Assembly: GCA_016648135.1 (NCBI GenBank)
Contig: JADDOH010023116.1
Span: 372,001-436,000 of the forward strand
From: Agrypnia vestita
Taxonomy: Eukaryota > Arthropoda > Insecta > Trichoptera > Phryganeidae
Reading direction: 5' to 3'
DNA: 64,000 nt
Shown here: positions 11,935-24,274 of the stretch, one piece after another
How positions within the stretch are numbered: the first letter of the stretch is position 1
How the letters are laid out: each line of letters starts with the position of its first letter
Notes under the pieces: generated by a model
Told to the model about the DNA's origin: nothing
Database searches by the model: none
What the model saw: only the letters and a program-made list of their open reading frames with translations
Made by a program: the position numbers and the translations under genes

Positions 11935-12138
11935 TTAATCATTTTATTTCGAGCCCTGGTTTAACGCAACGTGTAAGCCCCGTCATTTTATGAACACGAT
12001 CTATCCATCCTGTTGAAGATCGTACTGGTGCTCTTCGGTCTTGTATATCTTTTCCCGGTAATCACTAACTTCCCCAGACTGTTTCATCTCTTCTAGCAAC
12101 ATTCTTAACATTCCCGTTCCGGAACGGGGTTACAACTT

Positions 12139-12391
12139 AACCCCAAAAATATTATTTTTAAAACTGTTTAATAATTATTAATGATATTGAGCTGGTGTTC
12201 TTTATAATCCTCATAAATATTTCAAAGAATACAACACCCAAATAAATTAAAATAGTAATGTGTAATAAGACAGTCAAAGGAAGAGAAAATATGTTTTTAT
12301 AGACAATCTTCAATATTCTGTACGATACGCTTACTTCGTTTTGCTTGCACGGCTTCTGTCAGTCATGAGACGTCAAAATACTACGATTTCG
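12139..12391 (+). repeat. Unassigned interspersed repeat, copy 1
   Basis: Begins AACCCCAAAAAT and ends GACGTCAAAATACTA. It shares the intervening blocks TTATTTTTAAAACT, CAAAGAATACAACACCCAAA and a GACAATCTTCAATATT-like block with 19561-19827. No coding frame or terminal inverted repeat was found. Confidence 0.7.
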
Positions 12392-12464
12392 TTAAGTAAG
12401 GGATTATGTACTAATAATCAAATATTTTTTTAAATTCTAAGCTAAGCAATCTCGCCCCACTAAG

Positions 12465-12621
12465 GGCCGGTTGTATCGACTTGGTTTATAGTAAAATTTC
12501 GTTTAAACCGTCGATTTTTTCGATTTCCAGCATCACAATCCCGTTTCCGTAAAAAAAATGATTTTTACTTTCGACCCACCGTAAGTGAATCGAGCGATCG
12601 CTTGATCATTTCACGACCGGG
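12465..12621. mobile_element. Degenerate PIF/Harbinger-type MITE
   Basis: Follows TAA and begins GGGCCGGTTGTATCGACTT. The right end CACGACCGGGCC is a weak match to the inverse, and the right-hand target copy is lost. It belongs to the same broad group as the 145-bp hairpins, but is far more diverged. Confidence 0.45.
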
Positions 12622-13955
12622 CCGACGCGATGTTCCACATCCGGTGACACATCTGGTTCCAGGAAGAACGTTCAACCTATCGATCAGTGACGTCAGGAAA
12701 TCGTGTCACGTTTTCGTGATAATAGGTAGGTACTCTAGCCTTTGACAAACTCACACTAGAACGACAAAGCGGTGCGTTGGGCTGAACGCAACCACAACTC
12801 ATTTCCTAGACAAAGTATTATATAAGATCGCCAAGCGTTTTGCCTGAACGTTACCCTTTCCGCCTCACTGACAATCACAGAATAAAAAAGATCTGACAAT
12901 GACTCATCATTTCGTAACATATGATTTTTTTTCCAACAAGGATAATTTTACCATTCAAAATAATATTATTAGTTGTTAAAATTAGAATTAACTGGTTAGC
13001 TAGAGCATTAGTGGCAGTTGTTTATCTATATTAAATGTCATTACAACATTTTAATAAGAAAAGCTTATTTTTTGCTTGTTGAACTTATTCTCCTTTATTT
13101 TAATTTACCGGTTGATTAAAATGGATAAAATAGTGATATAAAGTTGCTCAAGAATAGTCTCTCATTTGATTCCAGTAATAAGGGGCTCCATACACATTAT
13201 ACAATATGTCTCGAAGCCATAGAATCACGCATCGGTAAAGTAGATTTTCAACATAAACATAATAAACATAATATTATGAAGACTTTGTTTAAATTATACA
13301 TCAAAAATTCAAATCATTTTATTTTTTATGTATCACCTTTGACTTTTATCATGTATGTTTTAATATAAATAATTATTTGAGATAGAAAATAATTATATTT
13401 TATTAGATAATTATTTTTATTAACAAAATAATTATTTTGAGATTTCGGACAACAAATAGGATAAACTTAATTTTCCGCATATTTTTTGCCAAAAATAAAT
13501 TTATTAACTGGCTTTATGCTATTTGGCAATCTACATTTTTACTTTAACAAATGTCATACGTAACGATAATAATTTCACAAAGCTTTACTTTTGCGTATAC
13601 GTAGACGAATGAAATTTACCAAAAGAAAAATAAAGAAGTCAGTTAATTCCAACCAATTGATCAAACCGATCTTTCCTTTCAAATTTATGAGACTCGTGGT
13701 CAAAATTTTATCCATGTAGGTAGGTACACACAAAGTTTTGCTCATTTAATGTTGCCGACATAAAATAAGCCGATAACGATGATTGGCAAACCTGCAATTT
13801 TGTAACGTGATGTGTGGGAGTCCTTAGTATTTAATATAATATAATATAATATACATAGTATACAGAATGGTTAAATATTAAGATCGAATTGTTTAAAATA
13901 TATTTATAAGAAAACAGATCAATCTCAAAGTGATTATGATGAATAATTATTCATT
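12622..13955. other. SUMO upstream intergenic DNA
   Basis: AT-rich with no recognisable gene. An ATAATATAATATAAT run near 13835-13850 is a short microsatellite. Confidence 0.5.
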
Positions 13956-13959
13956 TTTT

Positions 13960-14193
13960 AATCTTTCACAAAAATGCGGCAAAACTGTTAGGCGCGCGCG
14001 CATTCATTTTGTATTCTCTGTTGGCTGCACTGTTTCCGTTTCAAGCCGCCAAAACGGGAGAGAAGTCAGAGAAGCCATTAGCACGCCGCCCCGTATTCTG
14101 TGCTGTCAATTGGAATTGCGTGTTTGTGGGAACTATTTTGCTGTTACTTTTGTCACATTTGTGTCGAAACATCTTTAAACACTTCATATCACC
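13960..14193 (+). promoter_or_regulatory. Putative SUMO promoter and 5' UTR
   Basis: A local GC-richer, CpG-containing patch (GGCGCGCGCGCATT near 13990, GCACGCCGCCCCG near 14085) in otherwise AT-rich DNA directly precedes the SUMO start codon. No TATA box at a convincing spacing is seen. The region is assigned by position and base composition only; the transcription start is unknown. Confidence 0.4.
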
Positions 14194-17100
14194 ATGTCTG
14201 ATGAAAAGAAAGTAAGTAAAATAACGGTTATAGCATCAGCGTCTCGCCGGTATCAATCCACCATTCAACTCGAGCGTTGTTCGAGAAAATGCGTAATTGA
14301 AGTCCACTTTCTTCCTAAGCTGCTCTATTTCTAGAAATTTTCACTTCATATTTCCACAAGTGTCAGAAATATATTTATTGTTTGAGAAGTAGTTCTTCAA
14401 TATACTGTCGGAAGATGTCGGTTTTCTCAGAACAACGGCGAAATGTGGCATCATAACAATAACTGCTGAATACTATTGCCTGTTGTGTATTTCTATGATA
14501 TTTTTCGTGAAAATGTGTGTGGTATTACGGATTACAACATTTTAATTCAAGATGTTTTCATGTAAATTACTATAATTTCATATGATCTACACTTCTTGCG
14601 TGTTAAATCGAAGGACAGACTATCGGTTCATTGGTTTGACTAGTGGAAAAGTTGAAAAATTTTCGGAATTAACATATTTCTGGTGTATTTTTTCAGGGCG
14701 AAAGCGAACACATCAATCTCAAAGTACTTGGTCAGGACAATGCCATAGTTCAATTTAAGATTAAGAAGCATACACCCCTAAGGAAGCTGATGAACGCATA
14801 TTGTGACCGAGCGGTAATTATTTGCCTTTCTTTTCTTCTTTCACCCTAGATGCCAACACTTTCAGTGCTAAATATGACTATTTCTGTTACTTAATGCCCA
14901 ATCGTCATATGGGAACCGTTATTTAGTTGCTGCAGACATTTAAAGTTTTAAAAAATATATATAAAATTGTATGCATGCGCTATAACTATTTAAATGCCAT
15001 GAACGTGTTTACGTGACGAACCATGAATGTGCGCTTTCAGCCTTACGGAGACAGAATTGGAAGACAATTTTCAGTGTCATATTTAGAGTTAATCTGCTTT
15101 TTGTTATAAATGATTAACCTTAAAATGTTGTATCGAGACCTGCCATTTTTGTCATAATTTCACTTTAAGGTGAATCATAAACAATTGTGCAATTTGCATT
15201 GCGCAAGAGTGTTCAACAGTTGTTTAGTCCTACATAAGTATTAATAATTGATCGTTTATGAACTTATGGATATAGGTACATACCCTCAAGCAGCGAAATA
15301 GAATTGGGTGTCCATTTCAAATTATCCAGGGCACAGCTCTTGAAGACACTGAAGTGCCATGTTATACGTCCTCAGCCAACCATTTTGAATTCTACTCATT
15401 GGAGTCAATATGGTTCACGTGAAACATGACGTACACGGTGTCTCATAGCTAGAAGCAAAAACATCACTCAATTTTCAATTGAAAATTGAGTGATGTTTTT
15501 GCACATCCGGAGATATGGAGATAAGCAATATTTTTTTGTTAACATTTCTGGCTTTTTTTTTCTGTAAAACTTTGGACCATCACTACAGTAACTTGTATGG
15601 AATATTTAAAATTCATTTGCATTAACACAAATCAAATCAAACCTTACAAAAAAAATTTTTTTTTAAATTAATGCAAGGTTTTAACCATTTTAGTTGATTT
15701 ATATCAAGGTGAATTAATTTTAAATATTCCGTATAAGTTACTCTTGTGATAGTCCAGCGTTTTACAGAAAATATGTCCGAAATATTAATAAAAAAAAGCT
15801 AACTTTGATGTTCCTTATCTCCGTAACTGTCGACGTTTCACCCGAAATGTAAAGAATATTTTCTATTAAAAATTGAATGAATAATTATACATACTATATA
15901 ATAATAAGACATTATTGATATAACATTATGTTACTGTCATGCACAAAATTAGTGGGCATGTCATACATGTGTTTGTACTAAACCAAATAAAAACTTTCCT
16001 GAAGTTTTTGCTGCTAGCTATGAGACACCTGTATATATCGGTAGTCAGATTGCAGAAGGGACCACAATTTTGTCATTTTGAAAAATGTTGAGAAAAGCGA
16101 TAATATTTCAATTTAGCCTGCCAATCAAAATATTTAGATAAAATGAGGCAAATTATTGACGAATTAATAAACTAGAGTTGGGTGTCCTCAATTTAGTGTC
16201 ATAAATATTGATTTATTAGGTGCGCAACTAAGTTTCTGAGGTTTATTGTCAATAAAAAAATTGCAAATTAGATGAATACAAAAAAAAAATATTCAAAGTA
16301 TCGCCCCTCACTAGCTACACATTTTTGCATATCTCTGGTAATAACATGATAAAACGATGCGACTTTGGACCGAAACCATTATCCAACCAATTTTGCACTT
16401 CTTCGAAATTGGCCAAGTGTGTCCCAGCCAAGCCATGGGCCATCGACCGGAACAAGTGATAAATCAGAATGGTTCAGGTCTGACAAATGGAGAATATGGC
16501 AAGTGCAGTATTTCAGTGTTTTGATGGTGTTCTGGACGATGGAAGTGCAATGCCACAAAGCGTTGTCGTACCACAATATCACTTATTCGTCCCGTTCTGG
16601 CCGTTTTTCGAGCAATGCATGGTTCAAATTGATTAGTTGCTGTCGGTAGCAGTTCCCATTGACAGTTTCTCCCAGTTTCAGGAGCTCATAGTACACATTT
16701 CCTTTTTGGTCCCATCAAATGCGAACATCGTCTTCTTTCCGAAGCGATTTGATTGTGCCGTCAATGTTGATGCTTCGCCAGGTGGAAGCCAAGATTTATT
16801 GCGTTTCAAATTCTCTAGACTTCTGTTTTTCATCGCCAGTAACAATTTGATGCAGGAAACACTTTTTCACGCCGCAAAAGTAAAATTTCAGAAGTGACTC
16901 TTCGATTTTCCATTTATTACTCAATCAACTCATGTGGCATTCATTTTCCTTATTTTTTTTTATTTTTTCCATGGCATGTAAACATTTGTAAATACCATGT
17001 CGATTTATTTTTTATGCCTCCGCAAGTTGATCTTGTGTTTGCGTATCATCTTCATCCAATAACGCTTGCAGATCAACGTCCTGAATTGTTTTTGGTCTTC

Positions 17101-20100
17101 CAGAGGCACAATGTGGAAATCGCCACTCTGGAAGCTTTTGAACCAATCTCCGAAGGTATTTTGATGGTGGTGCATATTCGCCGTAGGCCTCATCAAGCAA
17201 ACAAAGTGCATCAGCTGCATTTTTTAAAGTTAAAGCAAACTTCCTACAAAATGGTGTTTATTTGGCACAAAATTCAACATCTTCATCATTAAAAACAATA
17301 TTCTTGCGTGTTGGTATTAAGACTGATTACAGTTGACAAACACAACTTCAAACATATTGTGTTTCTGCGAATATATGACCTACCACAATTGATGGTTCTA
17401 ATATAAGACGTACTTCGAAAATAAGACCTAATGAATAATTAAATTAAATCAAAAGTTGACGTTTTTCACAAGTTGACCCGCTGTGCTGCACACGCCAATG
17501 ATCTATTTTTAGCTCATTTGCACATGCGCAGCGGCAGGCACACTTCCGCTCCGTGTCGGTTTCGCAGTCCAGTCAAAGGGAATAACTCAGTCAGTTGAGA
17601 TTGAGAAGTGACGCTGTAGGGACGTATTGCAGTTGACGTTATGTTTTGGAAATTTTACTGTTTGTTCCGGCCGTTTCGTGATAAATTAAACATATTTTAT
17701 TTGAATTATAAATTTATATCCAATAATATTTTGACCCTCAAAAAATAAGACCTACATTGAAAATAAGACGTAGTTGGTTTTTTTGGCTATGAAATTAATA
17801 TAAGACCTGTCTTATATTCGCGGAAACACGGTAGTATGTCCACTACACATGCCACTAGCGCCATCTATGTGTGCATGTGCGAAACCTAGTTGCGCACCTA
17901 ATAATGTAAAATTGAATATACAGTCGAACTCGGTTATAACGAGTTCGGATATATGGAAGTCTCTGCTATAATGAGCAAAACTGTGAGTTCGTTTTGATTT
18001 GCACATATTCCCATACAATCGTTCCCGGTTATAAGGCGCGCGATTCCCGGATATATGGAACAAATTTTAGAAACTATACATATTTGCTTGGGTTACAGAA
18101 AAAAAAAACAAATACGTACTCATAACAATGAACTTTGCTTTTAAAGCGACTCGCACTTAATTAGGGTTCATTTTATGATGTACACAAACTCATGTGTCCG
18201 AAAATGCCACGTTGCGCACGTAACAAGGACTGTGACAAGTGACAAGGAATGCCGAACTGAAGATCGAGAATATTGGTCAAATAACTCCAAAATGTTTGAG
18301 GTGACAAGTTTATTTTATGCAGTTTAGCAATTAAAAGCTTTGTCAGTTAAATGCGAATTGTTCTATCGGGAACATGTCCACTAACAAACGAAAGTGTCTC
18401 TCGGATTTCGAAAAAGTCGAAATTATTCTGAAGTAGGACGCGGCTTGAAAAATACTGAAGTCTGTAAAAAGTTTTCACTATCATCTTCTACAGTTTCATC
18501 GCTCTGGAAAAATAAGGATTTTTATTTGGCTGCTCTTGGAAATAACATCACACAATAAAAAAAAATAGAAAGTGAAATTTACCTATCCCGGATATAAGTA
18601 CTCCCATCTATAAGGAGCAAATTGATCCCGTCGCGTTCGTTATAACCGAGGTTTTGTCAGATGAGGCTTCTTTTGTGAGGTTACTCAAGAGAGTCGAATA
18701 TTTATCAAGTTTGTTTTATTTATTGCGAATATGTAAACCTATACATCTTTGGTAATGGTTTTAGATACATTTAGATACATACATAAATAGATACATTACT
18801 CTTAAAATAACATTTACTTTTATTAATATAAGATTAGCCCCTCTGATAAAGATTGCTGAGAAAGAATGCATGTACTTCTACTATATGGGAGCTGTTTGTA
18901 AAAACATTCCGACATGCTGGAACAAATAGCATAATGAAAGCAAATCTTTTAATTTTTGTTCATCAAGAAAAATTTTAATACTTTTTCTTTATCCCAATGG
19001 TAGTGTTATTATAATTTTTTGATCTAATTATATCGAGTTTCCGAAGATCAGAATTTTTTATAGTCATCGATGATATGCATATAAATGCATCGACTGAGAT
19101 CAATCATATTTTGGCCCACTCCGCCGGCTGGCCATTTACTTGTTTTTATTTCGAATACAGCAAGAATTATTTCCCATGTATAAATATTTGAATGGACAAA
19201 ATTCAGCATATTTCATCTTACCAACTTTCATATTCTCCCTTTTATTTTAAGTTACCATTCTTACTAAGTTTCCGTAGTACAAAAATGTCCATATCTTTTG
19301 GCTAAGCCACTTCTTCACATTAAGAACTTTGTTAATGGCAGGTGTGTCGTTTTGCCACATTCAAGATAACCTTATTTTAAGAACTTTGTGGAAGCAAACT
19401 TGAAAACAAAAAAAAAATGCATGTAGTCTTTTCTGCCATCTGACTACCAATATGTATGGGGGTATTTACATTGTGGTCATGTCCGGGTTTCCCACGGGTC
19501 ACATGCCACTTTCCCAGATTCTCAAGGATAAATGTGAGCAAGATGAAGAATGAGGCATATAACCCCAAAAATCTTATTTTTAAAACTCTTAATATGTATT
19601 AATGGTATTAAGCTGGTTGGTATTCTTTGTAATCCTCAGAAATATCTCAAAGAATACAACACCCAAAAAAAAAATGTTTATGTATAGTACAGTCAATAGT
19701 AGAAAAAAAACCTTCTTCCATAAACAATCGAGGATATTTTATAATGTAACTGCTATGTCAGTCTGCCTGAACAGCTTCGCCGGCCAGGCGCTTTTGAGTG
19801 ATAAGACGTCAAAATACTATGGTTTCTTGTAAAATGCTGACAAATTTTGTGGAAACATTGTCGCATTGTATAAGAAATGTAGTAAAAAAATCATTAAAAC
19901 GCAAATTTGCCGGGGTCGCTTTGTACCTCGCTTCGGGCGCCAATCCTATTTTCTTCCTATCTTCCGGTACCGCATGTAAACACCAGCACATTTTACAAAC
20001 TCCTTATGTTTTTCTCACAAAGTGAATATAGACTCACTTCCTTCTTCTTTTTTTTTTTTGATGTGACAGCAATCTCCTTTGTAGATAGAGTTGTGGTGAA

Positions 20101-21927
20101 ATCTTACTCATTGGTTTCTTTTGATAACCTATTTAAAAAGTGAAGCAAGAATATTTTTAATGATACGAAGATTTGATTTTTACTTTTGCAGGGACTTTGT
20201 TATTAAATTTCTTACTGCTATATCCTCTTTTCAAATCAATCTCTTCCGATTCCTCCGCCGATTATTTAATCATTGGATTTTTTCTCTCTAATCTCATTAT
20301 TGTAAGAGCTGTAACACATTTATGTATTGTTATATATTGACAAACTGCAAAAATTTGATTTACATTTTACTCGAACTTTCACATAAAATTGAATTTTTAT
20401 TTGAAAAAAAGCTAATATATAAAGGAAAATTAAACTTTTTTTTAACATCCGAAATGTGAAGTAAATTGGATAGTTTAAGATTTAAAATGAAATTTTTGCA
20501 GATTCGATAGAATAACGATGTAACAGAGCTAGTCCACAATATTTTACGTCTAGATGCCTGCTTGAATTATGGGTCGAAATGTTCTATGCCAAAAATAATA
20601 TTTACCTTATGGATTATCACACGGGTTAATGGCAGGTTTCAGTATGAGATTTAATCGTCTATAAAATGCCGAGAATTATCATTCACAAAAAAGCAGATTG
20701 TCTTTAAGTTCATAACATTCATGCACAGTGCTCATGGCATTTAGTGTCAATATCAATAATTATGGAAAAGCGATTTTCAGTTTTTTCTTCAATATTTCTG
20801 TGTAACTATATGAAAGTAACTTATTGAATGTTTAAAATTATAATTATGCCAAAAAAACAAGAGTCAGCAATGTCACTATCTTTTAAGGTACTGATACACA
20901 TACTCATTAGTGGAACATGAGCATGTGCAGTATTGAGCTTCTTGAGCCATTGCTATTTAGTAACACGTGTATATCAAAATCAACCGCCAGTTGATTTATG
21001 AGCATGAGTCATTCGCAGCTAGTATCGAATATGAATGCGATCTTCTCAGTCCGCGACAGATTAAACAAATATGGCGTGTTGAGGACATGACAAAAATTAC
21101 TTTTCGTGACTTATTATAGGAATCACAAATGTCTGTGGAATACTCGGTCACCCGCTATGTAAAAAATAATATAGCAAGACAAGAAGTAATGTTTGTGAAA
21201 CCTTATGAAAAGACTGAATGATTAAAATCTTACAATAAAAATTATTAAAACTAAAATCAAAAATGTGGGGATGAAAACTCGGTAACTGTTTTAATTTATT
21301 GGTTCACTTAATTTCCTGTTTCAATTTGCAAAGCTTCGATTTTGAACAAGAGCGTCCCTATTCTATGACAAGAGCATGCCAATAATAAGCATGTGTGATT
21401 GTTAGCTTTGAGCATGCAAATAACGAGCAAGTGTGTACAGTTGTTAGAGCGTGCTCAAAAATAAGCATGTGTATCAGTACCTTTATATAAAATTTATGTA
21501 TTTCTATTTTCAATATTATGTTACTTTTTACACAGTAAATTATTAAATCAGAAAATTATCTTCATGATTGATATTATTTATCTATTTTTTTTATATATTT
21601 TAACCCCTAATGCTCATGGGCGGCCTTTTGAACTTTATCGTTATACATGAGTTGACATAATTACCACAAACCATCAACTATGTAGCATGTACCGAATCAC
21701 AATATATGTTTTCCTAATTATGTGCCATGTGTTCTTATGGAATATTTGTTAATGAATGCCTTTGAATAACCTCTATTATCTGTGCATTGTTTCAGGGTCT
21801 GTCAATGCAAGTGGTTAGATTTCGATTTGATGGCCAACCAATAAACGAGAATGATACGCCGACATCTCTGGAGATGGAAGAAGCTGATACCATAGAAGTA
21901 TACCAACAACAAACGGGAGGGAACTGA
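14194..21927 (+). CDS. smt3: SUMO (small ubiquitin-like modifier), complete, 3 coding exons
   Basis: Coding exons are 14194-14211, 14697-14813 and 21796-21927. All junctions are GT-AG with phase 0 breaks, giving 88 residues. The first exon encodes only MSDEKK before a GTAAGT donor. The start has the context ACCATGT and is the only ATG that reads into the fold. The ubiquitin-like beta-grasp runs from about residue 11 to 87, with INLKVLGQD, the basic [13 protein letters not shown] and RFRFDGQPI blocks typical of SUMO-2/3 and fly Smt3. The C-terminus QQQTGGN carries the diglycine (86-87) used for conjugation, followed by a single residue that a SUMO protease must remove. No Psi-K-x-E chain-forming site is seen in the short N-terminus. 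SUMO is joined to lysines of nuclear and other proteins by the E1, Ubc9 and E3 cascade. Intron 2 is about 7 kb and full of transposons. Confidence 0.97.
15432..16033. repeat. Foldback element, copy B (in SUMO intron 2)
   Basis: The left end TACACGGTGTCTCATAGCTAG pairs with the right end CTAGCTATGAGACACCTGTA. Inner blocks around TAACTTGTATGGAATATTTA and TAAATATTCCGTATAAGTTA pair as well. It is homologous to copies A and C but carries extra unpaired sequence near 15850-15990. Confidence 0.75.
15455..15502. repeat. Perfect 48-bp palindrome
   Basis: Two 24-bp arms with no spacer, centred between 15478 and 15479: GCAAAAACATCACTCAATTT runs in, and its exact inverse runs out. It sits in the left arm of the foldback element, so it is a hairpin within a hairpin. 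Confidence 0.95.
16290..17290 (-). pseudogene. mariner transposase, decayed
   Basis: Reading down the minus strand, the N-terminal DNA-binding part (about 17012-17290) shows [21 protein letters not shown] and [14 protein letters not shown]. The catalytic region follows in shifted frames with VTGDEK (first Asp), YDNALWH in place of the usual HDNARPH (second Asp), and [20 protein letters not shown] near the C-terminus. A family member would mobilise its own ends by DD34D chemistry. Multiple frameshifts and stops make this copy inactive. It lies wholly inside SUMO intron 2, antisense to the host gene. Confidence 0.9.
17359..17829. mobile_element. Small transposon nested in the mariner
   Basis: The left end GTGTTTCTGCGAATATATGA matches the inverse of the right end (GTGTTTCCGCGAATATAAGA). 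Subterminal words ATAAGACGTA and AATAAGACCTA recur several times inside both ends. No open frame. The family is not assigned and no clear target duplication is visible. Confidence 0.65.
17921..18660 (+). mobile_element. pogo/Tigger-like element with transposase N-terminal relic
   Basis: Starts after TA with CAGTCGAACTCGGTTATAAC. The right end TTATAACCGAGGTTTTGTCAG is an imperfect inverse. Inside, at about 18375-18520, a broken frame reads [19 protein letters not shown] and then [21 protein letters not shown] residues. This is the CENP-B/psq-type helix-turn-helix found at the start of pogo-group transposases. A stop codon interrupts it. The catalytic part is missing. Confidence 0.65.
18661..19560. 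other. SUMO intron 2, no feature recognised
   Basis: AT-rich intronic DNA without paired termini or coding-like frames. Confidence 0.5.
19561..19827 (+). repeat. Unassigned interspersed repeat, copy 2
   Basis: Partner of 12139-12391, with the same start AACCCCAAAAAT, the same middle CAAAGAATACAACACCCAAA and the same end GACGTCAAAATACTA. Overlapping open frames here are not conserved in the other copy. Confidence 0.7.
20886..21482. mobile_element. Harbinger-like non-autonomous element
   Basis: TTA is duplicated at 20883-20885 and 21483-21485. The termini are AGGTACTGATACACAT and ATGTGTATCAGTACCT. GAGCATG and AGCATGTG motifs are repeated in the subterminal regions. No intact coding frame. Confidence 0.75.
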
Positions 21928-22239
21928 CTTTGCTGCACTTAAGAATTTAATAATTTATCAGTAGCATTTGGATAATAGCTAACACTTTTCATTTATTATT
22001 TAAATGTAAATATCATTCCCAGGAATTTAGATCTACAATTGTTGCCTCAGCACTTGGATCAAGAATAAATTTACTGTTCAATAACTTCCAAAAAAACTTG
22101 ACATTATTTAAATCGATGATTTAAATCATTTATGAACCGCATTCCTTAACATGATTACTTTAGTCTAAAACATTTTTATATGAAGCTATTTTTAATTTGT
22201 CAGTATAATGATAGTCTAATTGAGAATGCGGTTCAGATT

Positions 22240-22296
22240 AATAAACACGGTTTGTAATTTTCGATTTCATTTTGCATACAATTTCTGGTAAATAAA
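22240..22296 (+). terminator. SUMO polyadenylation signals
   Basis: AATAAA at 22240-22245 and again at 22291-22296, about 315-365 bases after the SUMO stop codon. A TTTGTAATTTTCGATTT stretch between them may be the first cleavage region. Confidence 0.5.
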
Positions 22297-22299
22297 TGT

Positions 22300-23635
22300 T
22301 AAGAGCTAATAATTTTAGTTTTCAGTATACATATTAAGAAAAAATTACATAAATCAACAATTTATTCCAACAATAAAATAGAGACCCTTTTTGGTCTATT
22401 ATGTTTAAAATGTGGTTTTTATTTTGAAGTATAACTAATTATTGTATCTGTAAGAATAAATATAAGACCTAAATTTGATTTTTATTTAAACCCCTCCATT
22501 TCAACTAGTCCGTCCATTCAACGCCCATCCCTAGTATACATAACATTTAATACATCCCAAGAGCCAATTCCCCTTTTATATATCTGTTATTAATATCACA
22601 ATTGTCATGCTGAAAATAAGGGAATTTTTATTAATTCAGGTCTGTTATTTATTAATGACCATCATTTTTGGTTTATTGCTCTTTTTCATTACTCTTTCTA
22701 AGATAATAAGGTCAAGCTGTTTGCTAGAAAGGTGTATGATCAATCTTAGTACAGATTAGAAATTCATTTTTCTCCAATAGTTCTAATGTTCCTAAATTAT
22801 TCTCATAAAATACTTAAATAAAACAACGCATCCTTGGTGCACTTTTACTTTGGTATGGAAGATACTAGAATCCATATACATATCATCAATTCTCATCGAT
22901 GCCGTATTATGTTCACAGAATTAGAGCAGATATACTTCCAATAGCATGGTCCAGATTTTACTGAGCTGAATGCTTTTTTTAAATCAACAAAGCAAATAAA
23001 ACTGTTTTTCAGCTTTCTCTATCGTGTGGTGGAGTATGAGAATTTGTTCCCACGTGCCCCTTATGAATCATAATTACTCAGACTATTTGATCGGAAACTC
23101 CCTTAATATTATTGTGTAGCAATGTCTTGCATGAGAAGTAAGGAATAATTATGATCAAACTGTTCTTTTTACCTGTTATTTTAGGTAGTTATTTGGGATT
23201 TGTATCTGATTGGTAATTAAGATATAACTGTCGTCCGTCAAATTGCAAAAAATTAGTTTGCTGCATTTAAAAAAGGTTAGTGTATCACTGGTTAAAATAC
23301 CATCACTAGTAAGGAATATAAATTTGTAATTTTGCTTCTATAAATCTGCATTTGACATACTGTGTTAATGTTACAATTGTTCATTGTATAAAGTTATTTC
23401 CATATGCAGTTGAAATCTTTTGTGGAACTGATGTAAAAATGTATTATTTATTGTATAGATTTTATTTATCATTCTAAAATTAGTCTTATGATTATGACAA
23501 TAAAGGCACCTGCACACAAGTGGTGTTAAAACTCATGTTTTAAAAAAAAAACTAAAAATGAGTGAAACTCGCTTTCATATAACTTCTTATGGCGTCGTCT
23601 CCTATCGGAAGTATTTATCGCCGCACGTAACAACT
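22300..23635. other. Intergenic, no feature recognised
   Basis: No upstream KChIP exon, RNA gene or repeat pair could be found in this interval. Confidence 0.45.
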
Positions 23636-23954
23636 CAGTTGAGTTACACTTTTATCAGTCCCTCAAGTTTTGCAGCCATGAGATGCAGCATCTTCCTACG
23701 CTTCTTTTACCACTTATTTTCTCCTGGGTGATTTAGACTATATATTGATCCTCTCACAATAAGTCCGAGATACTCAAGCGTTCGTGTGTTTATAGTTCGC
23801 AGCACTTCTCGGTCTTTTTCTGTCCGCCGGAGGACTTCAACATTTTTGTTTTGTAAGCTTTTCAATAATTCCATTAATCTGAGAGTTCCATCAAAGGTTT
23901 TCATCTATTTCCACTCCAAGATATTTAAGGTTTTTTGCCTCCATTATCACAATG

Positions 23955-24123
23955 CAAGGGTTCACAAGACGACTTATGGACACCTATAGGGAAACAAAGA
24001 AGAGAGAAAAGAAGATGACAGGAAAAAGAAACGTGAATATCTACAAAAAGAAATTAGAGAGGCTGAAGTACTCCGGCTTAAGAATGAGAGTAGGCTTTTC
24101 TACAAAAACATTGTACTTAAGTT
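23955..24123 (+). pseudogene. LINE linker fragment in opposite orientation
   Basis: A short frame reads KKREYLQKEIREAEVLRLKN then ESRLFYKNI. This is the charged segment between endonuclease and reverse transcriptase in many LINE ORF2 proteins. It lies head-on against the minus-strand relic. Confidence 0.5.
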
Positions 24124-24130
24124 ATCCTTA

Positions 24131-24274
24131 GGCCCGGTTGTTTCAAGTTCGATCAAAGTAAGCGGTCGATAAAAGCATAGATTTTTACGAAAACGGATCG
24201 TCTGATTGGTGGAGAACGTAAAATTTCAGTTTAAACTCTACGCTTACTTTGATCGAATTTGAAACAACCGGGCC
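24131..24274. mobile_element. PIF/Harbinger-type MITE
   Basis: TTA is duplicated at 24128-24130 and 24275-24277, with ends GGCCCGGTTGTTTCAAG and AAACAACCGGGCC. It is nearly identical to 38678-38821 in inverse orientation and close to 11790-11934, so it is probably a fairly recent insertion. Confidence 0.85.

Larger units (their letters stand above)
16216..17901 (-). mobile_element. mariner element with a nested insertion
   Basis: The inverted ends TTAGGTGCGCAACTAAGTTTC and, read inward from the right, TTAGGTGCGCAACTAGGTTTC are flanked by TA on both sides (16214-16215 and 17902-17903), the Tc1/mariner target duplication. The transposase relic is on the minus strand. A separate element (17359-17829) interrupts the 5' untranslated part. 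Without it the element would be about 1.2 kb, close to the usual mariner length of 1.3 kb. Confidence 0.9.

Noticed and set aside
16365..16897. Plus-strand open frames in the mariner
   Set aside because: Shadows of the minus-strand transposase relic.
17005..17220. Overlapping frames on both strands around 17.0-17.3 kb as a host gene
   Set aside because: The minus-strand text is the N-terminus of a mariner transposase; the plus-strand frame is its shadow.
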